Source of the DNA: an uncultured Opitutia bacterium
GTDB lineage: Bacteria; Verrucomicrobiota; Verrucomicrobiia; Opitutales; UBA953
Length of the DNA: 6,352 nt
Reading direction: 5' to 3'
Assembly (NCBI GenBank): GCA_903840235.1
Contig: CAIMFE010000032.1
Coordinates: 1-6,352, forward strand
This document shows positions 1 to 6,352 of the stretch, piece after piece. The notes below the pieces were generated by a model. The model was not told the origin of the DNA. It saw nothing but the letters and a program-made list of their open reading frames with translations, and ran no database searches. Made by a program: the position numbers and the translations under genes. Positions within the stretch are counted from its first letter, which is position 1. Each line of letters begins with the position of its first letter.

Positions 1-2819
1 TTCTCGTTCTGAATGACATCAGCATGAGAAATAAAATCACAAATAATTTCACAGCGCTCAGCCCAGCCGACTTTCTCACCTTTTATTTTGGCGACACTTC
101 GGCGGAGTAATTGACAATAAAGTTCAAAGCCCACCAAGGCGATGTGTCCGCTTTGTTCAGCCCCTAAAATATTTCCGGCCCCCCGTAACTCGAGATCGCG
201 CATGGCAATTCGAAAGCCCGCTCCGAGTTGATTGTACTGACGGATTGCCGAAAGCCGTCGTCGCGCACTTTCCACTAATTCAGAATGTCGGTGTAAAAAT
301 AAATAGGCATAAGCTTGTCGATTGAATCGACCAATGCGTCCGCGAAGTTGATAAAGTTGAGCTAATCCAAATCGATCGGCACCTTCTATGATGAGTGTGT
401 TGCAGTTAGGAATATCTAATCCGGTTTCAATGATTGTGGTGCAAACGAGGACATCGAATTCGCCAGCGACGAAGGCGGCCATGGTTTCCTCTAGTTGGCC
501 GGCGCCCATTTGGCCGTGTCCGACAATGATTTTCGCCTTTGGAATCAAGGCTTTTAGTCGCTCGGCTACCGCCTGAATGGTTTCTACACGATTGTGTAGA
601 TAGAAGACTTGTCCGCCGCGACTGAGTTCTGCCTGCACGGCATCGCGGACGGTTTTTTCATCGTAACTTTTTACCAGAGTTCGAATGGGCAGACGTTCCC
701 GTGGTGGAGTTTCAATGACGCTCAGATCTCGGGCTCCGAGCAGGGCTAGATAAAGGGTTCGTGGAATCGGGGTCGCACTCATGGCGAGCACATCGACTTC
801 GGTCCGCAGTCTTTTGAGTTTTTCCTTATGCACTACACCGAAGCGATGTTCTTCATCGATAATCACTAAGCCTAATTTCGAGAAATTTGTACCATCAGAA
901 AGAAGGGCGTGAGTACCGACAACGATATCGACGAGCCCTAAATTTGCTCGTTCACGAACCTGCGCTTTTTGTTTTGCGGTTCTAAATCCACTGAGCAGTT
1001 CGACGCTCACTGGCCAACGGCTTAACCGCTCACGAAATGTTTCGAAGTGTTGTTGTGCTAACACCGTGGTCGGTGCGAGGATGGCTACTTGTCGTCCACC
1101 CACCACGCATTTAAAAGCGGCGCGTAGTGCGACTTCAGTTTTACCAAAGCCTACGTCTCCACTGATTAATCGATCCATCGGGGTTGATCGCTCCATGTCG
1201 GCCTTAGTTTCCTTAATCGCTTTAGATTGATCGGGCGTTTCTTGGTGTGGGAAGGAACGTTCAAATTCGCCCATCCAAGAATTCTCATCATCCCGTGGAT
1301 GAACTATGCCTGGCTTGGTCGAACGCTCAGCCTGGAGTGCTAAAAGTTGTGCCGCTAAATCTGCCGTGGCTTTTTCTACGGCTTTGCGCGAGCGTTCCCA
1401 ACTGCCGCCACCTAACTTTGAGAGCTTGGGTGCGGCATTACCCATGCCCACGTAACGAGAGATTAAATGTGACTCACGGAGCGGAGGGTGGAGTTGCGCT
1501 TTGTTCGCAAACTCCAGCGAGATATAATCTTCAATGCGTCCACGATTTTCAAAAGGTTTAATTCCGCGAAATAAACAAATACCTTGAGTCGCGTGAACTA
1601 AAGCATCGCCGTTGACGATTTCGCCAAAGTCTAAGGCTCGACCGACCGCTGCCTGAATCGCGGTTCGTCTTCGCGGAAGGCTGGCCAGTGGGCGTTTTTT
1701 TCGACCGAAGAGTTCTCGCTCGGTTAATAAAACCAATCCTTTGCTCAACACTCCAGTGAGTGAGCCAGATTTAATAATCACACCTCCGCTGAAGCGTCCG
1801 GATAAAATTTGTGGTTTGAATTTAGGTAAGTCTAAAGATTTTACATCGGCTGCAATACGTTCGGTGGAGCCCTGAGTGTCTCCGGTTAAAAGACAAACCA
1901 TGTCTTTGCGAGTGAGGCTACTTACTTGTTTTAATAAATCGATTCGTGCTTGGGTGGAGTCTTGCGACTTACCAATTAAAAGTGATTCAGCGGGTGCACA
2001 TTCAATATTATGAGCTTCCCATCCCGCCTCAACTTCATCGGTTTCTTCTAACGCTAAGAGTGTTGGTAACGTTTTAACTAAGGGCTCGCAGGTGAGGTCT
2101 AAGAAAACCTGATTGATTCCGATGACTAAACTTTGCGCAGGCAGGTGAGTAAAAAACGGAGAGTCGAATTGCGTGGAATTATCATCACGTGGTGCACAAA
2201 TGACCACGCTGTTGATTTCACCTTCGCTCTTCTGCGTCGACGGATCGAAGGGTCGGAGCGACTCTACCATATCACCAAATAAATCAATCCGCACGGGCAT
2301 TTGTCCATTGATCGGGTAGACATCGAGAATCCCGCCACGCAGTGCGTATTCGCCAGGCTGTTCACAAAGTGATTCGTGGGCGTAACCAAAATGAGTCGAA
2401 AGTTTTTGGGCAACCTCTCGAAGCGAAATACAATCACCTTTTCGAATAATTAATTCCTTCTTGTCGGCTTCGGCGGCAGAGGGTGCTAGCCGCGTGATGG
2501 ATCCAGGTGTGCACGCAATGAGTAGAGGATTGTCGGGAGTGTGATTTCCGTGACGAATGGCGGTCAGTACGCCTAACAAATCGCAATCAGCTTCGAATAA
2601 TGGAACCACCGCATCTGACTCCGTTAATGTCTTTGCGGTTGCTTTTATGCCTTTGAGAATTTGCAGCAGTTGCGCGGTTTCTTCGACTAAGGTTTCCGCC
2701 GCACCTAAATTGGAGGCGAGGAAAACAACCACGGAATGATCAGTGCTTTCGGAAAAGGCACAAGCCGGCCAAGCGTACGAAGGTACGCCAGTAAAGGCTC
2801 GGTGTGATGCCACTTTCAT
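1..2819 (-). CDS. mfd: Transcription-repair coupling factor Mfd (3' end outside the window)
   Basis: Mfd is a cytoplasmic SF2 DNA translocase that pushes stalled RNA polymerase off DNA and recruits UvrA for nucleotide excision repair. I translated the frame by hand; the N-terminus and the last codons in the window lie in one frame, with no stop seen. About 939 residues are present. The UvrB-like module includes RGGILDVYP (161-169) and FDPSTQKS (191-198). The CarD-like RNA polymerase-interaction domain spans about 397-475 and contains SRYVG. The motor follows, with Walker A GDVGFGKT (554-561), DEEHRFG (655-661), SATPIPRT (681-688), GRIGR near 826, and the RecG/Mfd TRG motif with RGAGNILGAEQSG near 879-891. 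The family is usually 1,100-1,200 residues, so roughly 150-200 C-terminal residues, including the UvrA-masking domain, lie outside the window. I prefer the ATG at 2819, which has GGA seven bases upstream. An in-frame ATG at 2840 lacks a ribosome site and follows a stop closely. It probably shares a transcript with parA and fabV. Confidence 0.96.
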   Translation of the reverse strand, partial: MKVASHRAFTGVPSYAWPACAFSESTDHSVVVFLASNLGAAETLVEETAQLLQILKGIKATAKTLTESDAVVPLFEADCDLLGVLTAIRHGNHTPDNPLLIACTPGSITRLAPSAAEADKKELIIRKGDCISLREVAQKLSTHFGYAHESLCEQPGEYALRGGILDVYPINGQMPVRIDLFGDMVESLRPFDPSTQKSEGEINSVVICAPRDDNSTQFDSPFFTHLPAQSLVIGINQVFLDLTCEPLVKTLPTLLALEETDEVEAGWEAHNIECAPAESLLIGKSQDSTQARIDLLKQVSSLTRKDMVCLLTGDTQGSTERIAADVKSLDLPKFKPQILSGRFSGGVIIKSGSLTGVLSKGLVLLTERELFGRKKRPLASLPRRRTAIQAAVGRALDFGEIVNGDALVHATQGICLFRGIKPFENRGRIEDYISLEFANKAQLHPPLRESHLISRYVGMGNAAPKLSKLGGGSWERSRKAVEKATADLAAQLLALQAERSTKPGIVHPRDDENSWMGEFERSFPHQETPDQSKAIKETKADMERSTPMDRLISGDVGFGKTEVALRAAFKCVVGGRQVAILAPTTVLAQQHFETFRERLSRWPVSVELLSGFRTAKQKAQVRERANLGLVDIVVGTHALLSDGTNFSKLGLVIIDEEHRFGVVHKEKLKRLRTEVDVLAMSATPIPRTLYLALLGARDLSVIETPPRERLPIRTLVKSYDEKTVRDAVQAELSRGGQVFYLHNRVETIQAVAERLKALIPKAKIIVGHGQMGAGQLEETMAAFVAGEFDVLVCTTIIETGLDIPNCNTLIIEGADRFGLAQLYQLRGRIGRFNRQAYAYLFLHRHSELVESARRRLSAIRQYNQLGAGFRIAMRDLELRGAGNILGAEQSGHIALVGFELYCQLLRRSVAKIKGEKVGWAERCEIICDFISHADVIQNE

Positions 2820-2871
2820 GGTTCTATCCAGATTGACCATGAAGGTAGGTCAAACCGAACCGCTGATTGTC

Positions 2872-3648
2872 TTACTTTAAGTTAAACCGAGCGATGAATT
2901 CCTTCGCCAAGGCTGTATAAGCGACTGCGCCCGGTGAATGGGCGTCATACTGGAAAATAGTTTTCCCGTGGCTGGGACATTCGGAGAGTCTAATCGTCCG
3001 AGGAATCATCGTCTTTAAAAGTAACTCAGGGAAGTGGGTTTTTACTTCTTCGACCACTTGACGTGAAAGGTTGGTGCGCACGTCATACATCGTAAGTAAG
3101 ATTCCGCCCACGGTGAGTTTGGAGGTCGCATCCGCTTGTTTGAGTTGATCCACCACGCCGAGAATTTGGCCCAGACCTTCCATCGCTAAATATTCTGTTT
3201 GCAGAGCAACTAAAAGATGGTCCGAAGCACGTAGTGCATTCATCGAGAGCATGCCCAGAGCGGGTGGACAATCGATGATGATAATTCCATATTTTTTGGA
3301 ATCGATAATTGGCTGAAGGGAGCTGGATAATCGCGACAAATAATTTTCTGACTGTGCTAGCTCCGATTCGATGGCGGCTAAATCCACTTCCGAAGGAATT
3401 AAATCCAGTTTCTCGGTCGAGGTGTTGACGATCATATCTTCCGCTTTGGCTTCGCCGTGAAGAACTTTGTAAAGGGAACGACCTTCAACTTTTTCGACAC
3501 CGAGTGCACTGGTTGCGTTGGCCTGGGCATCGAGATCGATGAGCAGGGTGGGGATGCCGGCTTTTGCTAGTCCGGCAGCCAGATTAACCGCGGTCGTGGT
3601 TTTGCCGACGCCGCCTTTTTGATTCGCGATGGAGAAAACTTTAGTCAC
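2872..3648 (-). CDS. parA: Soj-type ParA ATPase
   Basis: This is a 258-residue deviant Walker-type ATPase of the ParA/Soj family. Such proteins bind DNA non-specifically as ATP dimers and, with a ParB partner that triggers hydrolysis, move or position chromosome origins or other cargo. The deviant Walker A KGGVGKTT is at 11-18, the A' box LLIDLDAQAN at 35-44 and the Walker B IIIIDCPPALG at 122-132. The C-terminal block PRTIRLSECPSHGKT (216-230) is typical of chromosomal Soj. There is no N-terminal DNA-binding extension as found in P1/F-type plasmid ParA, and the length matches chromosomal forms. The start is a GTG directly after the fabV stop, with GAGG eight bases upstream inside fabV, so translation is probably coupled. 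The usual neighbour parB is missing: mfd follows 52 bases downstream. The family assignment is firm. Whether it segregates the chromosome or positions another cargo cannot be told from here. Confidence 0.95.
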   Translation of the reverse strand: MTKVFSIANQKGGVGKTTTAVNLAAGLAKAGIPTLLIDLDAQANATSALGVEKVEGRSLYKVLHGEAKAEDMIVNTSTEKLDLIPSEVDLAAIESELAQSENYLSRLSSSLQPIIDSKKYGIIIIDCPPALGMLSMNALRASDHLLVALQTEYLAMEGLGQILGVVDQLKQADATSKLTVGGILLTMYDVRTNLSRQVVEEVKTHFPELLLKTMIPRTIRLSECPSHGKTIFQYDAHSPGAVAYTALAKEFIARFNLK

Positions 3649-4851
3649 TTAAGCATCCTCGATAGGGCGTTCTACTTCGGTAGGAGCATCGTAATCCACT
3701 CCCGTGAGTCCGAAGCCAAAGTTTTTCAGGAAGTCTGATTGGTAGCCAGCAAAGTCTCCGTACTGATCGAGGGTTTCGGTTGTGACGTTAGGCCAAATAT
3801 CAAACACCGCTTTTTGAATCTCAGGCAGCATTTCTAAGTCATCTATACGTACGCGGCCTTTTTCATCAAAGTTTAGGCACTCACCGTTGTACATTTGTTT
3901 TTCGAAGAGACGCTGAATCTGTTCAATACAGCCTTCATGATTTCCTTTGGCCTTCATGATTTTGAAGAGCAGGGAGACATAAAGTGGAACGACCGGAATT
4001 GCTGAGCTGGCTTGAGTGACGACGGCTTTGTTGACGGAGACAAAGGCGCGACCGCGATGGAGCTTCATGAGGCTATCAATTTTTTCACCCACCCGTTCGA
4101 GGTCTTCTTTGGCTTTGCCAATGGTTCCGTCTTTGTAAATCGGCCAAGTGACTTGCGGTCCAATATAAGAATACGCAACGGATTGGCAGCCCTCCGCAAT
4201 CACGCCCGCTTGGTCGAGTTGATTCATCCAGATTTCCCAATCTTCTCCGCCCATGACTTTAACGGTGTTTAAAATTTCTTCAGCGTTAGCGGTATCGAGT
4301 GTGACATCGTTTACCACTTTCCGGTCCGTATCTAAATTTTTCGCGTGGAACGGAGCTCCGGTTGGTTTGAGAGTCGATTTGTAAGTCACGCCATCAGGGG
4401 CAGTGCGACGTGGAGAAGCCAAAGAATAAATTACCAAATCAATTTTTCCATTCGGCATTTTCTTTTTAATTGTCTCGATGACTTGATTTTTTATTTCCGC
4501 AGAAAACGCATCACCATTAATCGAGAAAGCTTTTAGTCCGGCCTTCTTGGCTTCGGCATGAAAACCTGCGGTGTTGTACCAACCAGGGCTGCCGGGTTTA
4601 TCGCCTTCGCCGTTGCGTTCAAAAAATACTCCGAGGGTAGCGGCGCCTGAACCGAAAGCGGCCGCGATGCGTGAAGAGAGGCCGTAGCCAGTCGATGAAC
4701 CGATCACGAGGACTGACTTCGGTCCGCCTTGGAGCGGCTTACGTGATTTCACGTAGCTGATTTGCTCACGCACATGGGCGGCACAACCTTCGGGGTGTGA
4801 GGTGATGCAAATAAATCCACGGACACGGGGCTTGAGGACTTGCTGGGACAT
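3649..4851 (-). CDS. fabV: FabV-type trans-2-enoyl-ACP/CoA reductase (NADH)
   Basis: FabV reduces trans-2-enoyl-ACP (or -CoA) to the saturated acyl form with NADH, the last step of each type II fatty-acid elongation cycle, in the cytoplasm. With the start chosen here it has 400 residues, the usual family length. The N-terminal block KPRVRGFI begins at residue 6, the Rossmann signature is GSSTGYG (51-57), and YSLASPRRT follows near 142-150. The catalytic Tyr-x8-Lys pair characteristic of FabV is Y239 and K248. TQASSAIP (279-286) and the C-terminal GFGLTGVDYD near 378-387 are also family blocks. The frame stays open upstream to a GTG at 5088. I chose the ATG at 4851 because the family starts just before KPRVRGFI and because the upstream part is antisense to the aminotransferase N-terminus. 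That ATG has no clear Shine-Dalgarno site. An ATG at 4938 with GGGA seven bases upstream would add 29 residues and is the main alternative. FabV enzymes are known to be insensitive to triclosan, unlike most FabI. First gene of the probable fabV-parA-mfd run. Confidence 0.95.
   Translation of the reverse strand: MSQQVLKPRVRGFICITSHPEGCAAHVREQISYVKSRKPLQGGPKSVLVIGSSTGYGLSSRIAAAFGSGAATLGVFFERNGEGDKPGSPGWYNTAGFHAEAKKAGLKAFSINGDAFSAEIKNQVIETIKKKMPNGKIDLVIYSLASPRRTAPDGVTYKSTLKPTGAPFHAKNLDTDRKVVNDVTLDTANAEEILNTVKVMGGEDWEIWMNQLDQAGVIAEGCQSVAYSYIGPQVTWPIYKDGTIGKAKEDLERVGEKIDSLMKLHRGRAFVSVNKAVVTQASSAIPVVPLYVSLLFKIMKAKGNHEGCIEQIQRLFEKQMYNGECLNFDEKGRVRIDDLEMLPEIQKAVFDIWPNVTTETLDQYGDFAGYQSDFLKNFGFGLTGVDYDAPTEVERPIEDA
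3657..3660 (-). promoter_or_regulatory. Ribosome binding site of parA, inside the fabV 3' end
   Basis: GAGG on the minus strand, formed by the third- and second-last sense codons of fabV, sits eight bases before the parA GTG. It supports the GTG at 3648 as the true start and means ribosomes finishing fabV stop on top of the parA initiation site, the usual layout for translational coupling. Confidence 0.65.
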
Positions 4852-4936
4852 GCTGAGAGGATTGAACCGTCGGGGCTTAACTTCAACCCGATTTTCTTCC
4901 ACTTGCTCCAATGGCAAACTTAGGGTTGGATGGGCC
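4852..4936. promoter_or_regulatory. Divergent intergenic region between fabV and the aminotransferase
   Basis: These 85 bases separate the preferred fabV start from the aminotransferase start, so at least one promoter per direction should be here or slightly inside either gene. I looked for paired -35/-10 boxes on both strands and found only weak matches, for example TTGCCA on the minus strand without a good -10. A TTGAA...TTCAA inverted repeat (about 4863-4886) has only five-base arms. If fabV instead starts at 4938, this stretch is coding and the two genes overlap by two bases. The role is inferred from gene orientation, not from a recognised motif. Confidence 0.4.
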
Positions 4937-6106
4937 ATGTTCAGTTCCCGACTCTCTTTTGCAGATGATTCAAACGCCTTAAGTAAGGCGCGGGAACGTC
5001 GCCGAACTGCTGGTTTGCCGACACTCGATTTGGCCGATGCAAATCCCGCTACGGCAGGATTTGGTTGGTCGGTCTTAGAATTAGGCACCTTGCTTCGCCG
5101 CGATGGAATTCAGCGACAAGATCCCGATGCACACGGGCTTAGCTCGGCTCGCACGGCCATTGCAGATTATTATCTCGCTCGCGGAACACGTCTCACGCCT
5201 GACCGCATATTTTTATCTGCGAGCACGAGCGAAGGTTATAGTTGGTTATTTAAATTATTATGTAATCCGGGCGACGAAATTTTAGTGCCCGAACCTGCTT
5301 ATCCATTATTAGAAGTCATCGCCTCATTGGAGGGCGTCACTTTAAGACCGTATCGATTAGTACAACTCGCCGGCGAGTGGGTGATTGATATGGCGAGTCT
5401 TACGGCGAGCCGACAAACACGCGCGATTGTTTGTATCAACCCTTCTAATCCCACCGGAGCGTTTGTGAGTCGACGCGATCGAGATATTCTTCGGAACTTC
5501 GCTTTAAAAAATAGTTTAGCAGTGATTTGCGATGAAGTCTTTTTAGATTATCCAGCCGAAGGGGTGAGTTCACCAGGCACCTGGGCGGGAGAAACTCAAG
5601 TCGCTCTTTATGTCTTAAGTGGACTTTCAAAAGTCGCCGTGGCTCCACAATTAAAAGTGGGTTGGATTATTGTCTCGGGCCCGACCGACACTGTTCAAGA
5701 ATCTTGTCGTCGCCTCGAACATATCGCCGATGCTTTTCTTTCGGTGAATACTCCGGGTCAATTAGCTCTACCCGATTTACTTCGTCGAGCGGAACCGATT
5801 CGTGCGGCTATCCGCACGCGTGTGAGTGAGAACCAAAAAATTCTAAAAGATTGGGTCGTTTCATCGGGCCATGCTTGTACTGTTTTACCTCGTCCGGCGG
5901 GATGGATGGCGATCCTGGGTTTGCCTCCCGGGGTGTCGGAAGAACGCTTATTGCTCAATGCTCTAGATGAGGGGGTTTGGGCTCACCCTGGTTATTTTTA
6001 TGGTATGTCCTCCAATTTACCCTCGGTAATTCTGAGCCTTTTGCCCAAATCTAGTGAGTTTTCTGAAGGTTTAAGCGGTTTAGACCGTGCTTTGCGTCGG
6101 ACTTAA
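4937..6106 (+). CDS. Fold-type I PLP-dependent aminotransferase (class I/II), substrate unknown
   Basis: This 389-residue protein belongs to the aspartate aminotransferase fold family, cytoplasmic enzymes that use pyridoxal phosphate to move amino groups. Visible landmarks are LDLADANP (30-37), TSEGYSWLF (97-105) in the cofactor phosphate-binding region, EPAYP (119-123) at the ring-stacking position, and NPSNPTG (168-174) with the conserved Asn. CDEVFLDY (198-205) carries the Asp that pairs with the pyridine nitrogen, and SGLSK ends in K232, the expected Schiff-base lysine. Three positions differ from classical aspartate aminotransferase: Phe stands after DEV where Tyr is common, LKVGW has Lys where Arg usually contacts the phosphate, and the C-terminal VILSLLP (364-370) lacks the usual substrate-carboxylate Arg. 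The ATG at 4937 is chosen because similarity to this subfamily begins at FSSRL right after it. The frame is open back to 4802, but that part is antisense to fabV. The Shine-Dalgarno site is weak (GGTTGGA-like). It diverges from fabV and precedes rpmB. The reaction catalysed cannot be named. Confidence 0.9.
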   Translation: MFSSRLSFADDSNALSKARERRRTAGLPTLDLADANPATAGFGWSVLELGTLLRRDGIQRQDPDAHGLSSARTAIADYYLARGTRLTPDRIFLSASTSEGYSWLFKLLCNPGDEILVPEPAYPLLEVIASLEGVTLRPYRLVQLAGEWVIDMASLTASRQTRAIVCINPSNPTGAFVSRRDRDILRNFALKNSLAVICDEVFLDYPAEGVSSPGTWAGETQVALYVLSGLSKVAVAPQLKVGWIIVSGPTDTVQESCRRLEHIADAFLSVNTPGQLALPDLLRRAEPIRAAIRTRVSENQKILKDWVVSSGHACTVLPRPAGWMAILGLPPGVSEERLLLNALDEGVWAHPGYFYGMSSNLPSVILSLLPKSSEFSEGLSGLDRALRRT

Positions 6107-6151
6107 TTACCGCTTGCCAATCGGCACCTCACTTATTTGCTACGACCTTCC

Positions 6152-6157
6152 AAGGAG
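6152..6157 (+). promoter_or_regulatory. Ribosome binding site of rpmB
   Basis: A near-perfect Shine-Dalgarno AAGGAG lies twelve bases before the rpmB ATG. It is the strongest ribosome site in the window, as expected for a ribosomal protein gene, and it fixes the L28 start. Confidence 0.8.
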
Positions 6158-6169
6158 AACAAAACTACT

Positions 6170-6352
6170 ATGTCCCGTATCTGCAGCGTCACCGGCAAGC
6201 GCCCCGTCAAAGGCCGTCGAATCATCCACCGTGGTCAATCCAAGAAGAGTGGTGGTATCGGCTTCCAGCTCGTTAAACAAACGAAGCGTGTCTTTCGCCC
6301 CAATGTTCAACGCATTCGCGTTCTCCAGCCTAATGGTTCGGTAAAGCGCCAA
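6170..6352 (+). CDS. rpmB: 50S ribosomal protein L28 (3' end outside the window)
   Basis: The first 61 residues of ribosomal protein L28, a component of the large ribosomal subunit. The N-terminus MSRICSVTGKRPVKG carries the CxxTGK signature of the family. The basic run RGQSKKSGG and the block KRVFRPNVQRIRV also match L28. The family is usually about 65-95 residues, so only a short tail is missing beyond the window edge. The ATG is set by a strong AAGGAG site eleven to twelve bases upstream. The gap of 63 bases after the aminotransferase holds no hairpin terminator that I can see and no convincing sigma-70 promoter, so read-through from the aminotransferase is possible. A highly expressed ribosomal gene normally has its own promoter, which might lie inside the aminotransferase end or be of a divergent type. 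Confidence 0.96.
   Translation, partial: MSRICSVTGKRPVKGRRIIHRGQSKKSGGIGFQLVKQTKRVFRPNVQRIRVLQPNGSVKRQ

Noticed and set aside
388..1561. Small plus-strand open frames opposite mfd
   Set aside because: They lie antisense to well-conserved Mfd motifs and resemble no family I recognise.
2820..2871. Terminator or promoter between parA and mfd
   Set aside because: No stem with a T-run and no paired promoter boxes are visible on the minus strand.
4863..4890. Inverted repeats TTGAA/TTCAA and CGGG/CCCG as an operator or hairpin
   Set aside because: Arms are only four to five bases, expected by chance in a region of this size.
4802..4936. 45-codon upstream extension of the aminotransferase
   Set aside because: It overlaps fabV on the other strand, and family similarity begins right after the ATG at 4937.
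4852..5088. N-terminal 79-residue extension of fabV up to a GTG at 5088
   Set aside because: It has no counterpart in the FabV family and is antisense to the conserved N-terminus of the aminotransferase.
6114..6142. TTGCCA with a possible -10 seventeen bases on, upstream of rpmB
   Set aside because: The -35 box is good, but the -10 position reads TTGCTA, which matches the consensus poorly.
6087..6352. Open frames on both strands overlapping rpmB
   Set aside because: The L28 frame with its strong ribosome site explains this stretch; the others are out-of-frame or antisense shadows.

Overview
This is an ordinary bacterial chromosomal window with about 50% GC by eye. It holds five protein genes in two divergent groups, and two of the genes run off the window edges. 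The gene set (a FabV-type enoyl reductase, a Soj-type ParA, Mfd and ribosomal protein L28) fits a Gram-negative bacterium. The style of the L28 N-terminus and the FabV and Mfd sequences make me lean towards Verrucomicrobiota (Opitutae-like) or a related lineage. That placement is an impression from memory, not a search result.

Layout. The minus strand carries a tight run, read right to left: fabV (4851 to 3649), parA (3648 to 2872) and mfd (2819 to beyond position 1). The fabV stop codon and the parA GTG start touch with no base between them. Only 52 bases separate parA from the preferred mfd start, and no terminator is visible there. The three are therefore most likely one transcript. The plus strand carries a fold-type I PLP aminotransferase (4937 to 6106) and, 63 bases downstream, the start of rpmB (6170 to beyond 6352). 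The two groups diverge from a short region at 4852-4936, which must hold the main promoters if both start choices are right.

Roles. FabV carries out the last reduction of each fatty-acid elongation cycle. ParA is a dynamic ATPase of chromosome segregation or cargo positioning; no parB is present here. Mfd removes stalled RNA polymerase and recruits nucleotide excision repair. L28 is a large-subunit ribosomal protein. The aminotransferase substrate is unknown. These are housekeeping functions, and the genes need not share a pathway.

No mobile element, CRISPR array, tRNA, rRNA or convincing riboswitch was seen. No stretch above 300 bases lacks a gene. I found no evidence of an undescribed system. 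The points worth checking are the fabV-parA-mfd arrangement, the start of fabV, the altered active-site residues of the aminotransferase, and the compact N-terminal half of Mfd.
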